DNA from: Aphelocoma coerulescens
Lineage: Eukaryota; Chordata; Aves; Passeriformes; Corvidae
Reading direction: 5' to 3'
DNA length: 64,000 nt
Assembly: GCF_041296385.1 (NCBI RefSeq)
Contig: NC_091023.1
Span: 9,982,924-10,046,923, forward strand
The position numbers and the translations under genes were made by a program. The notes beneath the pieces were generated by a model. The model searched no databases. It had not been told where the DNA came from and saw only the letters and a program-made list of their open reading frames with translations. The number at the start of each line of letters is the position of its first letter. Within the stretch, counting starts at the first letter, position 1. Positions 62,864-64,000 of the stretch are shown here, piece after piece.

Positions 62864-63727
62864 GTTGAAAGAAAGTATGTTTTATTCAATTATATGTAAG
62901 GGTAATTTCTGAGCAACGTGCCCAAAGATATTTGAGTCTGGACTGCTGCAACTATGACCTGGCTGTGTCCTGAGCATAGCTTGCTTTATGATCACATCAC
63001 CCTACAGTTTCTATCATCCTATCATATCCTGCTTGCCTGAATTTTGAGTGCTCTTCCTGTGCTGTACATGTTATGGCTTCAGATCTGAAAGATTTACATT
63101 TCTCCAGTGTAACTAAAGCAAATATGCTTCTGTTTCTTGAATTTTGCTAAAATTTTCTACAAAAATATATTTCTCAGCTACAGACCGTGGCTAGGTGCTA
63201 GATAGCCACACTGCATCTTAAATGTGTATCTCTAAAGGTACAGTCAACTGTAAGCTCTTTACATTTTTTAAAAAGCAGCTGATGACCTTGGACAGGCTTA
63301 ATTTCCTGCAGATACTGCCAGTAGAATCTGGAATATTCTTTCAGAAAAAAAATTAAGGCTTTCTGACGTGTTCTAGAATTGAATCTGAGTTTTCAAACTT
63401 GTAGGGCAAGATCTCAGTTGATATAAATCCCTTCTGTTCGCCCCAGTCTAGACAATTCAATTTAGGCAGCCTAAGAATCCAGACTAGGGTTTGCTTCTCT
63501 GACTAATAGCTATCAGATGAGGTCCTGCAGAGGGACTGATATGTTCCTACTATCATTCCCTTATTTTTTGTATCTGCCATTTACAATCTACATTGACATA
63601 TTCCCTCCAACAATAAGATTCTACTTTAATTTCCTGTACATTGCCTGGTACACCTGGATTATACATTGCAGCTATGAAAGCTAAAAAGTGTATAATTAGA
63701 GAGATTGGTAAAGGAGACTTGTGATTA

Positions 63728-63758
63728 CATCTTGAATACTTGTTTTGTGCCCTTTCTA
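63728..63758 (+). repeat. Direct repeat, right copy (partner at 62834)
   Basis: Same 30-base motif as at 62834 with one extra C in TGCCC. The sequence after it (63760-64000) is more GC-rich than the preceding kilobases but is not a repeat I can name. Confidence 0.85.
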
Positions 63759-64000
63759 CTCTAACTAGGTGTGCTGGTACATTCCCCTCATCCTCCTCCT
63801 CAGGCTGCTCTACGATCTCAGGAGTCCTCGTTAGGCCTTGGCCCTGATTAATATCCCCTGGGCAGTTAAACTCCCCTCAAGCTTATCAGAAACACTGTCT
63901 GCACCAGGAGCTTCTGTTGCCTAAACAAAGAAGGGGACAAGAGATAATCAGTCATCCCTGGACAGCCTTGTAACATTACTTGCCTGAATCATAGCCCGAG

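Larger units (their letters stand above)
56560..64000. other. Intergenic DNA without recognised genes
   Basis: Strongly AT-rich in 59.4-63.7 kb. It contains the A17 run and the 894-base-spaced direct repeat. A phrase near 57840-57880 weakly recalls CR1-type sequence but is too short to call. No genes were recognised. Confidence 0.55.

Noticed and set aside
63760..64000. Possible long terminal repeat at the right edge
   Set aside because: More GC-rich than its left neighbour, but I see no terminal TG/CA, polyadenylation signal or primer-binding site, and the window ends here.
1..64000. tRNA, rRNA, CRISPR or bacterial-type features
   Set aside because: None seen. The sequence has vertebrate composition, splice sites and LINE/SINE fossils.

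Overview
This is a stretch of vertebrate nuclear DNA, not a bacterial or viral sequence. It is mostly AT-rich, has no dense coding and no operons, and contains one strong CpG island. Its recognisable repeats are degenerate CR1-family LINE pieces and a few MIR-like SINE remnants. I see no L1 or Alu. Together with the CR1 tails this points to a sauropsid, most likely a bird. The assignment is by eye, without any search.

The window is anchored by the 5' end of one gene on the minus strand. Inside the CpG island (about 35.4-36.25 kb) lies a 38-codon first coding exon (35867 down to 35754). It ends in a consensus GTGAGT donor, and its protein begins MAGERARRFTRSLLRPGQ. I recognise this as the N-terminus of DOCK10 (zizimin-3, a DOCK-D subfamily exchange factor for Cdc42/Rac). 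All bases below 35753 are therefore DOCK10 first-intron territory, and I could not find exon 2 in it.

The most interesting object is inside that intron, on the same strand, at 11850-11686. It is an isolated, CpG-enriched 55-codon open exon with a strong start context, an in-frame stop just upstream and a phase-0 donor, the same phase as exon 1. It has the properties of an alternative first coding exon of DOCK10. It would give the protein an N-terminus beginning Met-Gly-Cys-Ala-Ala-Ser, a candidate for myristoylation and palmitoylation, followed by a basic RRRR cluster and an acidic DSDDE patch. A local CpG cluster at 12.05-12.15 kb may be its promoter or 5' leader.

To the right of the island (36.3-64 kb) is the region upstream of the gene. 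I found no convincing exon there. It holds fossil repeats: a CR1/L3-like reverse-transcriptase remnant at 47.2-47.55 kb, a CR1 piece at 56.44-56.55 kb, MIR-like fragments near 44.4 and 47.8 kb, a C18 run at 47.6 kb and several small palindromes and direct repeats. The intron side has a CR1 3' end at 20.9-21.16 kb, another CR1 piece at 20.7 kb, a MIR-like fragment at 29.6 kb, a TA array with 28-base flanking repeats at 28.5 kb and a few A runs.

The many 60-190 codon reading frames scattered over the window look like chance frames. They show no splice-site support, no recognised domains and, in several cases, run through A-runs or repeats.
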